From positions 1,054,001 through 1,118,000 of the forward strand of contig NZ_CP016756.1 of assembly GCF_001700965.1 (NCBI RefSeq): a stretch of 64,000 nucleotides of DNA. Direction: 5' to 3'. This document shows positions 36,063 to 44,910 of the stretch, piece by piece (position 1 is the stretch's first letter; each line of letters starts with the position of its first letter). Both the position numbers and the translations under genes were made by a program. Below the pieces are notes generated by a model. The model saw only the letters and a program-made list of their open reading frames with translations, was not told where the DNA came from and searched no databases. Source of the DNA: Stenotrophomonas nitritireducens. Its GTDB lineage: Bacteria > Pseudomonadota > Gammaproteobacteria > Xanthomonadales > Xanthomonadaceae.

Positions 36063-36326
36063 TCAGAACGCCTGACGCAATGCCTGTTTGATCCGCTCAC
36101 GCTCCTGCAGCTGTGCCGCCAACAGCGCCCTGAGCCGCCGGTTTTCATCCTCCAGCCGGTGCAGCCTGCGTAACCGCGGGGATCGTATGGCACCGCAGGT
36201 ACGCTGCAGCAAGGCCTGCGCGGCGGCATTGAAACCATGCTGCCTGCACAGCGCGCGCAGGCTTACCGCGGCATCCACTTCACGCAGGAATTCGATTACC
36301 TGTCCCTGGTCAAAACGTTTTTTCAT
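36063..36326 (-). CDS. Solitary IS3-type OrfA-like protein
   Basis: 87 residues from ATG 36326 with AAGGAAG upstream. MKKRFDQGQVIEFLREVD resembles the start of IS3/IS407-group OrfA proteins, followed by a helix-turn-helix-like part (VSLRALCRQHGFNAAAQALL) and a C-terminal leucine-zipper-like coil (LHRLEDENRRLRALLAAQLQERERIKQAL). The length matches OrfA of that group (about 88). No orfB follows: the downstream end is 46 bases from fecR. It is either an IS remnant or a domesticated DNA-binding protein. No terminal inverted repeats were recognised. Confidence 0.65.
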   Translation of the reverse strand: MKKRFDQGQVIEFLREVDAAVSLRALCRQHGFNAAAQALLQRTCGAIRSPRLRRLHRLEDENRRLRALLAAQLQERERIKQALRQAF

Positions 36327-36636
36327 GCGTACTTCCTTGCCGGCGGCCGCGTTCATCAACCGCCTGGCCGTCCGCTGCACTCACTGGAAAATCCGCACCT
36401 GCAGCGCATCGATATAGCCGCGTTGCCAGGTCCGCCCTGCAGGAATCCGGCTTGCGTGCACCATCGCACCGCGGCTCCTTTCCAGATCTAGACGCGGCAG
36501 GCAGCGCGGACCCTCAGCGACGCAGCGCACACTTTGGCATATGCGCGCACAACCTGGCGTCGCCCCGCTGCGGCGCGGGGGCGGCGTGTCAGCAGGAAAC
36601 CATCACACCGGCGGGCACCGGGACGGCGCAACGCAC
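36327..36636. other. Gene-free stretch between orfA-like and GNAT genes
   Basis: 310 bases. No open frame with protein-like features on either strand, no long repeat, and no recognisable IS end. It could be decayed mobile-element sequence next to the lone orfA-like gene, but nothing in it proves this. Confidence 0.3.
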
Positions 36637-37146
36637 TCAATCAGCCGCGCGACGCAGGATGAACTCCTTGTCGCGGGTATTTCCAACCGGAAATTCGTAC
36701 TCGCCGGCCTTGTCGAAACCATGGCGGGCATAGAAGCGCTGCGCGCCGAAGTTCTCCGACCACACGCCGATCCACAACGTGCGCCCCGGCGACTGCAGCC
36801 AGTGCAGTGCCGCGTCGAACAGCTGGCTGCCACGGCCGCCGCCTTGATGCGCGCGCAACACATACAGGCGCTTCAATTCACCATCGGCTGCGGTCGCCTC
36901 CGGATGCGGCAGCCCGCAGGGGCCGGCAAAGGCAAACCCCATCGCCTCGCCCTGCACTTCCAACAGCCACGCCGCATAGTCACCGGACTGCAGCTGCTGC
37001 CGCTGCAACGCCACTGGATACGCCGTGGCCAGGTAGCCGGCCAGGTCTTCAGGCGGATACAGATGGCCGAACGTCTCCACGAAGGTACGTTCGGCCAGCG
37101 CGCACAGCAGCGCGGCGTCGTCAGCGGTGGCGCGGCGGATAGTCAT
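36637..37146 (-). CDS. GNAT family N-acetyltransferase
   Basis: 169 residues starting MTIRRATADDAALLCALAERTF at ATG 37146. Typical GNAT order: beta-1/alpha-1, then the acetyl-CoA-binding motif LKRLYVLRAHQGGGRGSQLFDAAL (V.R..QGGGRGS), then IGVWSENFGAQRFYARHGFDKAGEYEF, the motif B region. It transfers an acetyl group to an unknown amine substrate. The frame continues upstream to 37329 through a repeat-rich intergenic stretch without family similarity, so the longer start is rejected. Confidence 0.9.
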   Translation of the reverse strand: MTIRRATADDAALLCALAERTFVETFGHLYPPEDLAGYLATAYPVALQRQQLQSGDYAAWLLEVQGEAMGFAFAGPCGLPHPEATAADGELKRLYVLRAHQGGGRGSQLFDAALHWLQSPGRTLWIGVWSENFGAQRFYARHGFDKAGEYEFPVGNTRDKEFILRRAAD

Positions 37147-37221
37147 AAGGCCAGGAACCAGAGTTGAGGAACCAGCAACGTAGCGGCGAGCCGGACGCCG
37201 GAACACTGTTCCGGACTGAAA

Positions 37222-37267
37222 AACCAGGAACCAAAAGAAGGCCTCACGCCCTCTCTGGTTCCTGGTT
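37222..37267 (-). terminator. Inverted repeat after aspS
   Basis: AACCAGGAACCA at 37222-37233 pairs perfectly with TGGTTCCTGGTT at 37256-37267 (12 pairs, 22-base loop). On the minus strand the stem is followed by TTTTTC, so it can terminate aspS transcription. Extra GGAACCAG copies lie at about 37150-37175, which suggests a spread repeat motif. Confidence 0.6.
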
Positions 37268-37279
37268 CCTATCCACTGG

Positions 37280-39031
37280 TTACTGGCTCTTGGGCCGAAC
37301 CTGCACGTGGAGTTCTGCCAGCTGCGCATCGGCGATCGGCGACGGGGCGTCGGTCATCAGGCACTGCGCGCCGGTGGTCTTCGGGAACGGGATCACGTCA
37401 CGGATGGACTCGGTGCCGGCCATCAGCGCGGCGATGCGGTCGATACCGAAGGCGATGCCGCCGTGCGGCGGGGCGCCGAAGTTCAGCGCATCCAGCAGGA
37501 AGCCGAACTTGGCGCGGGCTTCTTCGGCACCGATGCCGAGCAGCTCGAACACCGCGCTCTGCATTTCCGGGCGGTGGATACGGATGGAACCGCCACCGAT
37601 CTCGTTGCCGTTGAGCACCATGTCGTAACCACGCGATACCGCGGTCTTGGCGTGCGCGCGCAGCTCGGCCACGTCATCCACCGCCGGCGCGGTGAAGGGA
37701 TGATGCAGGGCGACGTAGCGCTGCTCTTCCTCGTCCCACTCGAACATCGGGAAGTCGGTGACCCACAGCGGCGCCCAGGTATCGGCAACCAGGCCGAAGT
37801 CCTTGCCGGCCTTCAGGCGCAGCGCGCCCATGAAGTCGGAAACCTTGTTGTAGCCGCCGGCACCGAAGAACACGATGTCGCCATTGCCGGCACCAACGTG
37901 CTTGAGCAGCGCGGCGAAGGCATCTTCGGCGAAGAACTTCTGGATCGGCGAGCTGACCTCGCCGTTCTCGGCGATCTTGATGTAAGCCAGACCCTTGGCG
38001 CCGTACTTGGCGGCATGGGCGGCGTATTCGTCGATCTGCTTGCGGCTGAGGGTGGCGCCGCCGGGGATGCGCAGCGCGGCCACGCGGCCATCGGCATCAT
38101 TGGCAGCGGCCGTGAACACCGGGAACTCGCTGGCCTTGACCAGCTCGGCCACGTCCACCAGCTCCAGCGCGATGCGCAGGTCCGGCTTGTCCGAACCAAA
38201 ACGACGCATCGCTTCGGCCCAGGTCATGCGCGGGAACTCGGTCGCCAACTGCACGTCCACCACTTCCTTGAAAATGGCGCGGATCATGTTTTCGACGAAA
38301 TCCTGGATGTCGCGCTCGCGGACGAAGGCGAATTCCATGTCCAGCTGGGTGAACTCCAGCTGGCGGTCGGCGCGCAGGGCTTCATCGCGGAAGCAGCGGG
38401 CCACCTGGTAGTAACGGTCGAAGCCGGCCACCATCAGGATCTGCTTGAACAGCTGCGGGCTCTGCGGCAGGGCGTAGAACTCGCCCGGGTGCATGCGCGC
38501 CGGCACCAGGAAGTCGCGGGCGCCTTCCGGGGTGGCCTTGGTCAGGATCGGGGTTTCGATGTCCTGGAAGCCACGCTCGTCCAGATGGCGGCGCAGCGCC
38601 TGCACCAGCTTGATGCGGGTGCGCTGCATGCGCTGCATTTCCGGGCGACGCAGGTCCAGGTAACGGTACTTCAGGCGGGTTTCTTCGCCCGGGTTCTCGT
38701 GCGCATGGAACGGCAGCGGCGCGGCCTTGTTGAGGATGGTGATGCGGGTGGCGATCACTTCCACCTTGCCGCTGCGGATCTTGTCGTTCACCGCATGACG
38801 CGCGCGCACCACGCCCTCGACCTGCAGCACGTCCTCGTAACCGAGGCTGGCGGCGACGGCGAACACCTCCGCGTTGTCCGGCTCGACCGTGACCTGGACG
38901 ATGCCTTCGTGATCACGCAGATCGATGAAACAGACGCCGCCGAGGTTGCGGGCAACGTCGGTCCAGCCGGCGAGGGTCACGGATTGGCCGATCAGGGTCT
39001 CGTCGACCAGGCCGCAGAAATGGGTACGCAT
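37280..39031 (-). CDS. aspS: Aspartyl-tRNA synthetase
   Basis: 583 residues, bacterial-type class II enzyme. The N-terminal OB-fold binds the anticodon ([16 protein letters not shown]). Motif 2 is [24 protein letters not shown], followed by the bacterial GAD insertion domain (about 290-420). Motif 3 is [16 protein letters not shown] near the C-terminus. It charges tRNA-Asp. MRTHFCGLV is the usual start. It is transcribed alone, with a terminator-like inverted repeat after it and the DUF3011 gene divergent. Confidence 0.98.
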   Translation of the reverse strand: MRTHFCGLVDETLIGQSVTLAGWTDVARNLGGVCFIDLRDHEGIVQVTVEPDNAEVFAVAASLGYEDVLQVEGVVRARHAVNDKIRSGKVEVIATRITILNKAAPLPFHAHENPGEETRLKYRYLDLRRPEMQRMQRTRIKLVQALRRHLDERGFQDIETPILTKATPEGARDFLVPARMHPGEFYALPQSPQLFKQILMVAGFDRYYQVARCFRDEALRADRQLEFTQLDMEFAFVRERDIQDFVENMIRAIFKEVVDVQLATEFPRMTWAEAMRRFGSDKPDLRIALELVDVAELVKASEFPVFTAAANDADGRVAALRIPGGATLSRKQIDEYAAHAAKYGAKGLAYIKIAENGEVSSPIQKFFAEDAFAALLKHVGAGNGDIVFFGAGGYNKVSDFMGALRLKAGKDFGLVADTWAPLWVTDFPMFEWDEEEQRYVALHHPFTAPAVDDVAELRAHAKTAVSRGYDMVLNGNEIGGGSIRIHRPEMQSAVFELLGIGAEEARAKFGFLLDALNFGAPPHGGIAFGIDRIAALMAGTESIRDVIPFPKTTGAQCLMTDAPSPIADAQLAELHVQVRPKSQ

Positions 39032-39185
39032 GGAAAGCTCCGCAGGGGCCCGGCACGAAACGGTGCCGGGTAGCCCCGTATTTTGGCGCTCAGCGGGGGT
39101 TGGAGCAAATCTGCCGCTCAGTCACGCCGCCTTAAGTGAGATTCGCCCTATAGTTCGGCCACCAAACCTGAACAGGGAAGCCGCC

Positions 39186-40151
39186 ATGAACCACTCTCTC
39201 CTGCTCGCCGGCCTGGCAGCCTTGCTGGGTCTGGCCATGACCCCTGCCCCCGCCGCCGCCCAAGCCGGCTACCCGGGCAGCCAGAACGGCACCATCCGCT
39301 GTGACAGCAACAGCAACCGCCAGCAGGTCTGCAATACCGGCTGGCGCAGCGCCGTGCTGGTGCGCCAGGTCTCCGATACGCGCTGTACCGAAGGCCGCAA
39401 CTGGGGCAGCAACAACGGCAGCGTCTGGGTCAGCGGCGGCTGCCGCGCCGAGTTCGCCGAAGCCCGCGGCAACTGGGGTGGCAACGGCCATGGCGGCTGG
39501 AATGGCAATGGCAATGGCAACCGCACCATCCGCTGTGACAGCAACGGCAACCGCCAGCAGGTCTGCAACACCGGCTGGCGCAGTGCCGTACTGGTACGCC
39601 AGGTGTCCGATACGCGCTGCACCGAAGGCCGCAACTGGGGCAGCAACAACGGCAGCGTCTGGGTCAGCGGCGGCTGCCGCGCCGAGTTTGCCGAAGGCCG
39701 TGGCGGCTGGGGCGGCGGGCCGGGTAATGGCAACGGCAACGGCAACGGCACCATCCGCTGTGACAGCAACAGCAACCGCCAGGTGGTCTGCAACACCGGC
39801 TGGCGCAGTGCGGTGCTGGTGCGCCAGATCTCCGATACGCGCTGCGTGGAAGGCCGCAACTGGGGCAGCGGCAACGGTACGGTCTGGGTCAACGGCGGTT
39901 GCCGTGGCGAGTTCGGCGAAGGCCGCGGTGGCGGCAGCGGCTGGAACAACGGCGGCAACAACAACTACCTGGTCGAATGCGCCAGCAGCAGCAACCGGCC
40001 CAACACCTGCGCCTGGGATCGCCGTCAGGGCCGCCCGGTGATCACCCAGCAGCTGTCCGATACGCGCTGCGTGGAAGGCCGCAACTGGGGTTACAACGGC
40101 AACAGCATCTGGGTAAACGGTGGCTGCCGCGCGCGTTTCAGCGGCCGCTGA
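39186..40151 (+). CDS. Secreted four-repeat DUF3011 protein
   Basis: 321 residues from ATG 39186 (AGGGAAG upstream). Signal peptide to about residue 25 (APAAAQA). Then four repeats of about 55 residues (about 36-91, 114-169, 189-243, 263-318), each with four Cys spaced C-x9-C-x17-C-x18-C (C-x9-C-x19-C-x18-C in the fourth) and the core WRSAVLVRQVSDTRC.EGRNWG....VWV.GGCRAEF. Gly/Asn-rich linkers join them. The Cys pattern suggests two disulfides per repeat, fitting a periplasmic or secreted place. DUF3011 has no known function. Repeats 1-3 are almost identical, the fourth has diverged. The family call is firm, the role is not. Confidence 0.85.
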   Translation: MNHSLLLAGLAALLGLAMTPAPAAAQAGYPGSQNGTIRCDSNSNRQQVCNTGWRSAVLVRQVSDTRCTEGRNWGSNNGSVWVSGGCRAEFAEARGNWGGNGHGGWNGNGNGNRTIRCDSNGNRQQVCNTGWRSAVLVRQVSDTRCTEGRNWGSNNGSVWVSGGCRAEFAEGRGGWGGGPGNGNGNGNGTIRCDSNSNRQVVCNTGWRSAVLVRQISDTRCVEGRNWGSGNGTVWVNGGCRGEFGEGRGGGSGWNNGGNNNYLVECASSSNRPNTCAWDRRQGRPVITQQLSDTRCVEGRNWGYNGNSIWVNGGCRARFSGR

Positions 40152-40172
40152 GCTGCCGACTCAAGCAGACCA

Positions 40173-40196
40173 GAGGGCGCCGGCAACGGCGCCCTC
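40173..40196 (+). terminator. Hairpin between convergent genes
   Basis: GAGGGCGCCG / CGGCGCCCTC, ten perfect pairs with a GCAA tetraloop, 21 bases after the DUF3011 gene, followed by CATCTTTC. It sits between convergent genes and could serve both strands. Confidence 0.75.
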
Positions 40197-40202
40197 CATC
40201 TT

Positions 40203-40850
40203 TCAGGCTTCACTGCCCCACGGTGCCGGCGGCAGTTGCACCGGGGTGCTCAGGTCGAACTCCACCTGGAACAAGCGCCCGTCCGGCCGCGCCAGTTCAT
40301 AGACAAAACGCTGGCCGGGAACCAGCTCCATCGCCCAGGTATTGCGCAGCGAGGCAGTCATGCCCTGCGCGCTGAACATCGCCACGGAGGCCGCATCGAC
40401 CGGAAACTCCTGCCGCCCGGCGCTGCCGGCCTGCGCGGTGTCACCGCCATACATCGTCACCGCATCCGGGCTGCCGTCGGCATGGCGGTGGTCGTGCTTC
40501 AAGCGCAGGCCGGTGTCGGTACGGCTGATCACCCAGGTCCGCGAATGGTCATCGCCGACATGGAAAGGCACCCGCAGTTCCTGTTGCGGGCTGTCGCAGC
40601 CACGCACATGCATCACCAGGGTTTTGCCGTCGAACGGGTCCGGCGCACTGGACTGCGGCTGGTTGGCGATGATGCGCCCGGCGAAGGCCTGGCCGCAGTA
40701 CTGCGCCAGCCCGGCGAGAAATTGATCGGCAGGCTCGTTGGCCGGCGTGGGCGCCGCAGCGGTGCCGGCAGCCATCACCGGAGCAACTGAAGCGACGCCT
40801 CCGGCCAAGGCCAGGACGCAGAGAAACGCAGAGGAAGGTGGGATTTTCAT
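40203..40850 (-). CDS. Secreted protein of unknown function
   Basis: 215 residues. A signal peptide (AFLCVLALAGGVASVAPVMAA) is visible. The mature part has AQYCGQAFAGRI and MHVRGCDS, two Cys that could form one disulfide, followed by LRVPFHVGDDHSRTWVISRT, LRLKHDHRHADGSPDAVTMYGG and FEVDLST-like beta-rich segments. I do not recognise the family. The frame is intact and codon use resembles its neighbours, so it is a real gene. It ends head-on to the DUF3011 gene, with a shared hairpin, and lies 26 bases downstream of the second kinase gene on the same strand. Confidence 0.75.
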   Translation of the reverse strand: MKIPPSSAFLCVLALAGGVASVAPVMAAGTAAAPTPANEPADQFLAGLAQYCGQAFAGRIIANQPQSSAPDPFDGKTLVMHVRGCDSPQQELRVPFHVGDDHSRTWVISRTDTGLRLKHDHRHADGSPDAVTMYGGDTAQAGSAGRQEFPVDAASVAMFSAQGMTASLRNTWAMELVPGQRFVYELARPDGRLFQVEFDLSTPVQLPPAPWGSEA

Positions 40851-40876
40851 GCCCCGATCCTCGCCTACCCGTCAGC

Positions 40877-43525
40877 TCAAGGCAACGCGCCGCTTGTCTG
40901 TGCATTGTTTTCTGCCGCCTGCAGGGCGCCGCGCCATTGCACGGTCACTGCCGATTGCGTGCCAAACAACGGCTCCGCCGCCGCAACCGCGCGCTGCCAC
41001 TGCTGCACCGCTGCGCTGCGATTGCCGTGCGCTTCGGCCAGGCGTGCACGCAGCACCTGTTGCTGCACCTTGGCGTAGGGGCTGTGTTCTAGCAGCGGCT
41101 CCAGTGCAGCCAACGCCTGCTCGGCTTCGACCAGCCGCCGTTTGCCCAGCAACCATTCGGCCCAGCCCTGCTGCAGGCGTATGCCGTTGGCACTGCTGGC
41201 AGGGATTCGCGGCAACCACAACGCATGCGCCCGCTGCACCAGGGCATCGCCTGCGTCCTTGCCTTGGGCAGCCAGCAGCAGGCCCAGCTGCAGTTCCAGA
41301 TCCAGGCTGTCCGGGTGGTCCCTGCCAATGGCCGCGGCGCGTATTGCCAGCGCCTGCCGATAACCGGTTTCGGCAGCGGCCAGATCGCCCTGCACCTGCG
41401 CCAGCTGCGCGGCGGTTTCGGTGACCACCGAATAGTTGTAGCTGTCCTTGCCCAGCACTTCCGCCGACAGGCGCAGCGCAGTTTCAACATACGGCCGCGC
41501 GCGGGCGTAGTCGCCCTTGCGTATCAGCGCCAGCGCCAGCCGGTTGTTCTCGCTGACCACGTAGATGCTGCGTGGCCCGAAGATCTTCGGCGCACGTGCC
41601 AGGTTTGCCTCGAACGCGGCGATGGCCTGGTCCAGATCACCGCGGTCCATCAGCATCAACGTGCGCTCGGTGTTGCTGGTCCAGTAGTCGTAGGACATCT
41701 CGCCCAGGGTGCGCAGGAACATCGGCGTGGATTGATCGAACGCTGCCGCCGAGGCGACCAGATCGCCTTTGCGCCGGTACATCATGCCGAGGTTGTCCAG
41801 GGTTACCCCGATGTACTGCTCGCGCTTGCCGGCCTGGTGGCGCTGCAGCGCATTCTTGAACGCCGCTTCGGCATCGTCGTAGCGCTGCTCCGACAGCAAG
41901 GCCAGGCCCAGCGAATTGTAGGACTGGGCGACGCGGAAGCTGTCCGCTGGCTGCTTGCCCAGCAACGCCAGCGCGCGCCGCGCCATGGCAACGCCTGCCA
42001 CGCCGTTGCGGTTGTTGGCATAACTGCCTGCGAGCAGGTTGAACAGCCGCGCGGCTTCGTCCAGGTTGTTGGCGCCACCTGCCGCCGCCAGCGCTTCGGC
42101 CGCCTGCAGCATCATCGGGTTGGCGCGACGCAGATCGCCGGTATTGCGATAAGCCAGGCCAATCACGCCCTTCAGACGCGCCTGCACGTCCGCCGAGGCG
42201 TCCAGGTCCTCGTCTATCCGCGCGGCAGCACGGTCCAGCACCTCGCGGGCACTGATGTCCTCGCCACCGCGCACGCCTTTCTCGCGCGGGTCGGCTGCCT
42301 GGAACATTTCCACCAGAAAGCCACTGACCTGCGCGGCGATTTTCGCTTCGCGCTCGGCGGCGGCACGCTCGGCAGCCAGCCGCCACACAAACCAGGCCGC
42401 CAGCAGCAAGACCAGCAGCAGCAATCCGGCGCCCTTCCAGTTGCGCCGCAACCAACGCCCCGCGCGGTAGCCGCGTCCGCCGTTGCGCGCCTGCACCGGA
42501 CGATGCTGCAAGTAACGCTGCACATCAGCTGCCAGCGCTTCCACCGACGGATAACGCTGCTCCGGCGGCAAGGCACCGGCGCGCACCACGATGGCGTCCA
42601 GATCCCCGTGCAGCGCCCGCATCCAACGGCAATCGGCCTGCGCCGTGCCACTGGGCGCGGCCACCGCCACGCCGCCCGCGTCCGCACCGCGCCGGCCGCC
42701 CTTGCCGGCCAGCAGCTCGCTCAATACCGCGGCCAGACTGAAAACGTCACTGCTCACACCTGCCGGTTGCCCCGATTGCAGCTCCGGTGCGGCATAGGCC
42801 GGGGTGAAGAACTGCGCCTGCGATTCGCTGGACGCGTCACCCAGCAAGCGCGATACGCCGAAGTCCAGCAGCACCGGTTCGCCACCCTCACGGACCAGGA
42901 TGTTGGAGGGCTTCAGGTCACAATGCAGCACCAGCCGCGCATGTGCAGCCTGCACCGCGCTGCATACCTGCAGGAACAGCTGCAGGCGCTGGCGAAGATC
43001 CAGCTGCCGGCGTGCGCAGTACACATCCAGCGGCTCGCCGCGCACGTATTCCATCACCAGGTAGGGGTGCCCTGCCGGCGTGGTGCCCCCGTCGTACAGG
43101 CGCGCGATGTTGGGGTGCTGAAGGCCGGCCAGGATGCGCCGCTCGGCGGCCAGGCGCTCGGCAACGCGCGCGCTGGGCATGCCCTGCAGGAACTTGATGG
43201 CTACCTCCTGCGCATACAGGCCGTCGGCGCGCTCGGCACGGAACACGATGCCCATGCCGCCACTGGCCAGCCGTTCGCACAGGCGCCATGGGCCGATGCG
43301 ATCGCCTTCGCCCAGTTCCGACGGGACTGCGGCGGCAAACAGCTGCGCCATGGGTTCGCGCGCCCGGCCAAGGTCGCAGGTCTGCGCCTGCAGCAGTTCC
43401 AGGGTTTCGGCAATGATTGTCGAATCGGCGCTCAGGCGCGCGAGCTCGATGGGCCATTGCGACGGCTCCATCTCACATACCGCGTCGAACAGCGCGCGCA
43501 CCTGCTGCCAGTTTTCTCTATCCAC
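40877..43525 (-). CDS. Second transmembrane Ser/Thr protein kinase with TPR-like C-terminus
   Basis: 882 residues from GTG 43525. I chose this start because it aligns gap-free over about 230 residues with the kinase at 13268-16021 and lies 6 bases from AAAGGGG; the ATG at 43531 abuts that SD directly. Glycine loop ASGGMGIVF (about 88-96), Lys111 in VAIKF, HCDLKPSN at 201-208 and DFG at 221-223 are at the same residue numbers as in the paralogue, again with Cys for Arg in the catalytic loop. One membrane helix (LLLLVLLLAAWFVWRL, about 370-390) leads to a long TPR-like periplasmic part. No sigma factor gene is adjacent, so its partner is unknown. Confidence 0.87.
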   Translation of the reverse strand: MDRENWQQVRALFDAVCEMEPSQWPIELARLSADSTIIAETLELLQAQTCDLGRAREPMAQLFAAAVPSELGEGDRIGPWRLCERLASGGMGIVFRAERADGLYAQEVAIKFLQGMPSARVAERLAAERRILAGLQHPNIARLYDGGTTPAGHPYLVMEYVRGEPLDVYCARRQLDLRQRLQLFLQVCSAVQAAHARLVLHCDLKPSNILVREGGEPVLLDFGVSRLLGDASSESQAQFFTPAYAAPELQSGQPAGVSSDVFSLAAVLSELLAGKGGRRGADAGGVAVAAPSGTAQADCRWMRALHGDLDAIVVRAGALPPEQRYPSVEALAADVQRYLQHRPVQARNGGRGYRAGRWLRRNWKGAGLLLLVLLLAAWFVWRLAAERAAAEREAKIAAQVSGFLVEMFQAADPREKGVRGGEDISAREVLDRAAARIDEDLDASADVQARLKGVIGLAYRNTGDLRRANPMMLQAAEALAAAGGANNLDEAARLFNLLAGSYANNRNGVAGVAMARRALALLGKQPADSFRVAQSYNSLGLALLSEQRYDDAEAAFKNALQRHQAGKREQYIGVTLDNLGMMYRRKGDLVASAAAFDQSTPMFLRTLGEMSYDYWTSNTERTLMLMDRGDLDQAIAAFEANLARAPKIFGPRSIYVVSENNRLALALIRKGDYARARPYVETALRLSAEVLGKDSYNYSVVTETAAQLAQVQGDLAAAETGYRQALAIRAAAIGRDHPDSLDLELQLGLLLAAQGKDAGDALVQRAHALWLPRIPASSANGIRLQQGWAEWLLGKRRLVEAEQALAALEPLLEHSPYAKVQQQVLRARLAEAHGNRSAAVQQWQRAVAAAEPLFGTQSAVTVQWRGALQAAENNAQTSGALP

Positions 43526-43593
43526 CTGCATCCCCTTTGCCGCGCACCCACTTGTCAACAAGGCCGTGCCGGTTCGGGGATGATAAGCGCCGC

Positions 43594-44838
43594 TCAGCGC
43601 GGCGGTACGTAAGAGCCTGACACGGAGGATGACGCCGGCGCTGGAGCCTCGGCGGCATCTTCATCTCTTACGACCGCAGGATCGGTGGGCGGCGTCGTTT
43701 CGTTGCTCAGCGGGTCAACGTCCAGCGGCCGGCGGAACACCAGCGACGGCAGCAGCGTGGTCAAGGCCGCATACAGCAACAGTGCGCCGAACAGCACCGG
43801 CGAGATCGCAAAGCGTTCGCGCATGATCGCCGCCAGCACCAGGGTGAAGATCAAGGTCGGCGACAGCGCCAAGGCCACCCGCAGGCTGGTGCGGAAGCTC
43901 TCGCCGAACAGCAGGCGGCGTTGCAGCCAGATCACCGCGATGCGCAGCGGCAGCACTACCAGGGTGATCAACAGGCCCAAGCCCAGCGCTTCAAAACTCA
44001 AGGCTTCGGCCGGCACCTTGGTGCCTGCGTTGAAGAAGTAGAACGGCACGAAGAACGAGGCGAACAGACGCAGCGCATGCAGGTTTTCATGCGAGGCCAG
44101 CAAGGGCATGCGCTGCTGCAGCAAGCGTGCCACCAGGCCGGCAATGAACGCGCCGACCAGGTAATAGACCCCCAGCGCATAGGTGATATAGGCGGCCAGC
44201 ATGCCCACCATCACCAGCAACGAGAACTCCGAGCCGGGCGCGTGCGGTGCCACCCAGCGGCCCAGTCCAATGAACAACAGCGGCAGGCCCACCATCATCG
44301 CCACCAGCGTCAGGCTCGACAGCGCCATGTGCACCGGGTCGCCGGCCTGCAACACCACGAACAGCGCCGCCAGTGCCAACAGCTCGCCGGCAATGGCCTT
44401 GCTGCTTACCCAGAAGCGCTCGGCATCATCGAGCCCGAGCTGGGACAGCGAATCCATGATGAAACCGGTGGACGGCGTCAGCAGTGCCAAGGCCAGCAAG
44501 GCCGCTGCCTGCCACGGCATGCCGGTGTAGTGCCAGGCCAACCAGGCCACACCGGTGAGGGTAGCGCTGCGGATCAGCAGGTGGGTCAGCAACGGCCACA
44601 TGCCCTTGCGCAGGTCGGCCATGTCCACTTCCAGGCCGGCAAACAGGAACAGCGAGGAAATGCCCAAGGTGGCGAGCAGGTTGACCACCGGGTCGTGCGA
44701 GCCATCGCCCAGCCACAGCATCGCGCCGATGCCGAACACCAGGCAGGTCAGTGGCGCGGGAATGCTGAAGCGCTGCAGCGCGCGCGGGATCACCAGCAAC
44801 GCGAAAATCAACAGCAGATAGATCACTTCCCTGGTCAT
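43594..44838 (-). CDS. CPA2-type cation:proton antiporter
   Basis: 414 residues with about twelve transmembrane helices throughout. LLFAGLEVDM-like (SSLFLFAGLEVDMADLRKG) and FFVPFYFFNAGTKV motifs and the conserved PST (LLTPSTGFIMDSL) mark the Na+/H+ or K+/H+ exchanger family. It lacks the TrkA-N regulatory domain found in the KefB-like protein at 51891-53603. The C-terminal 40 residues are Pro/Ala/Glu-rich and soluble. Which ion it carries cannot be told. It lies 72 bases downstream of the beta-lactamase gene, on the same strand. Confidence 0.85.
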   Translation of the reverse strand: MTREVIYLLLIFALLVIPRALQRFSIPAPLTCLVFGIGAMLWLGDGSHDPVVNLLATLGISSLFLFAGLEVDMADLRKGMWPLLTHLLIRSATLTGVAWLAWHYTGMPWQAAALLALALLTPSTGFIMDSLSQLGLDDAERFWVSSKAIAGELLALAALFVVLQAGDPVHMALSSLTLVAMMVGLPLLFIGLGRWVAPHAPGSEFSLLVMVGMLAAYITYALGVYYLVGAFIAGLVARLLQQRMPLLASHENLHALRLFASFFVPFYFFNAGTKVPAEALSFEALGLGLLITLVVLPLRIAVIWLQRRLLFGESFRTSLRVALALSPTLIFTLVLAAIMRERFAISPVLFGALLLYAALTTLLPSLVFRRPLDVDPLSNETTPPTDPAVVRDEDAAEAPAPASSSVSGSYVPPR

Positions 44839-44910
44839 GGCGCGGGTGCCCTCTGGATCGGATGCGCGGGGTCTCGCATGCCGATGGCAGCCGCGCCAAC
44901 AGCAGCGCCG

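Noticed and set aside
37307..39073. 588-codon plus-strand open frame
   Set aside because: Antisense to aspS, no protein features.
41225..43612. 795-codon plus-strand open frame
   Set aside because: Antisense to the second kinase gene; no protein features.
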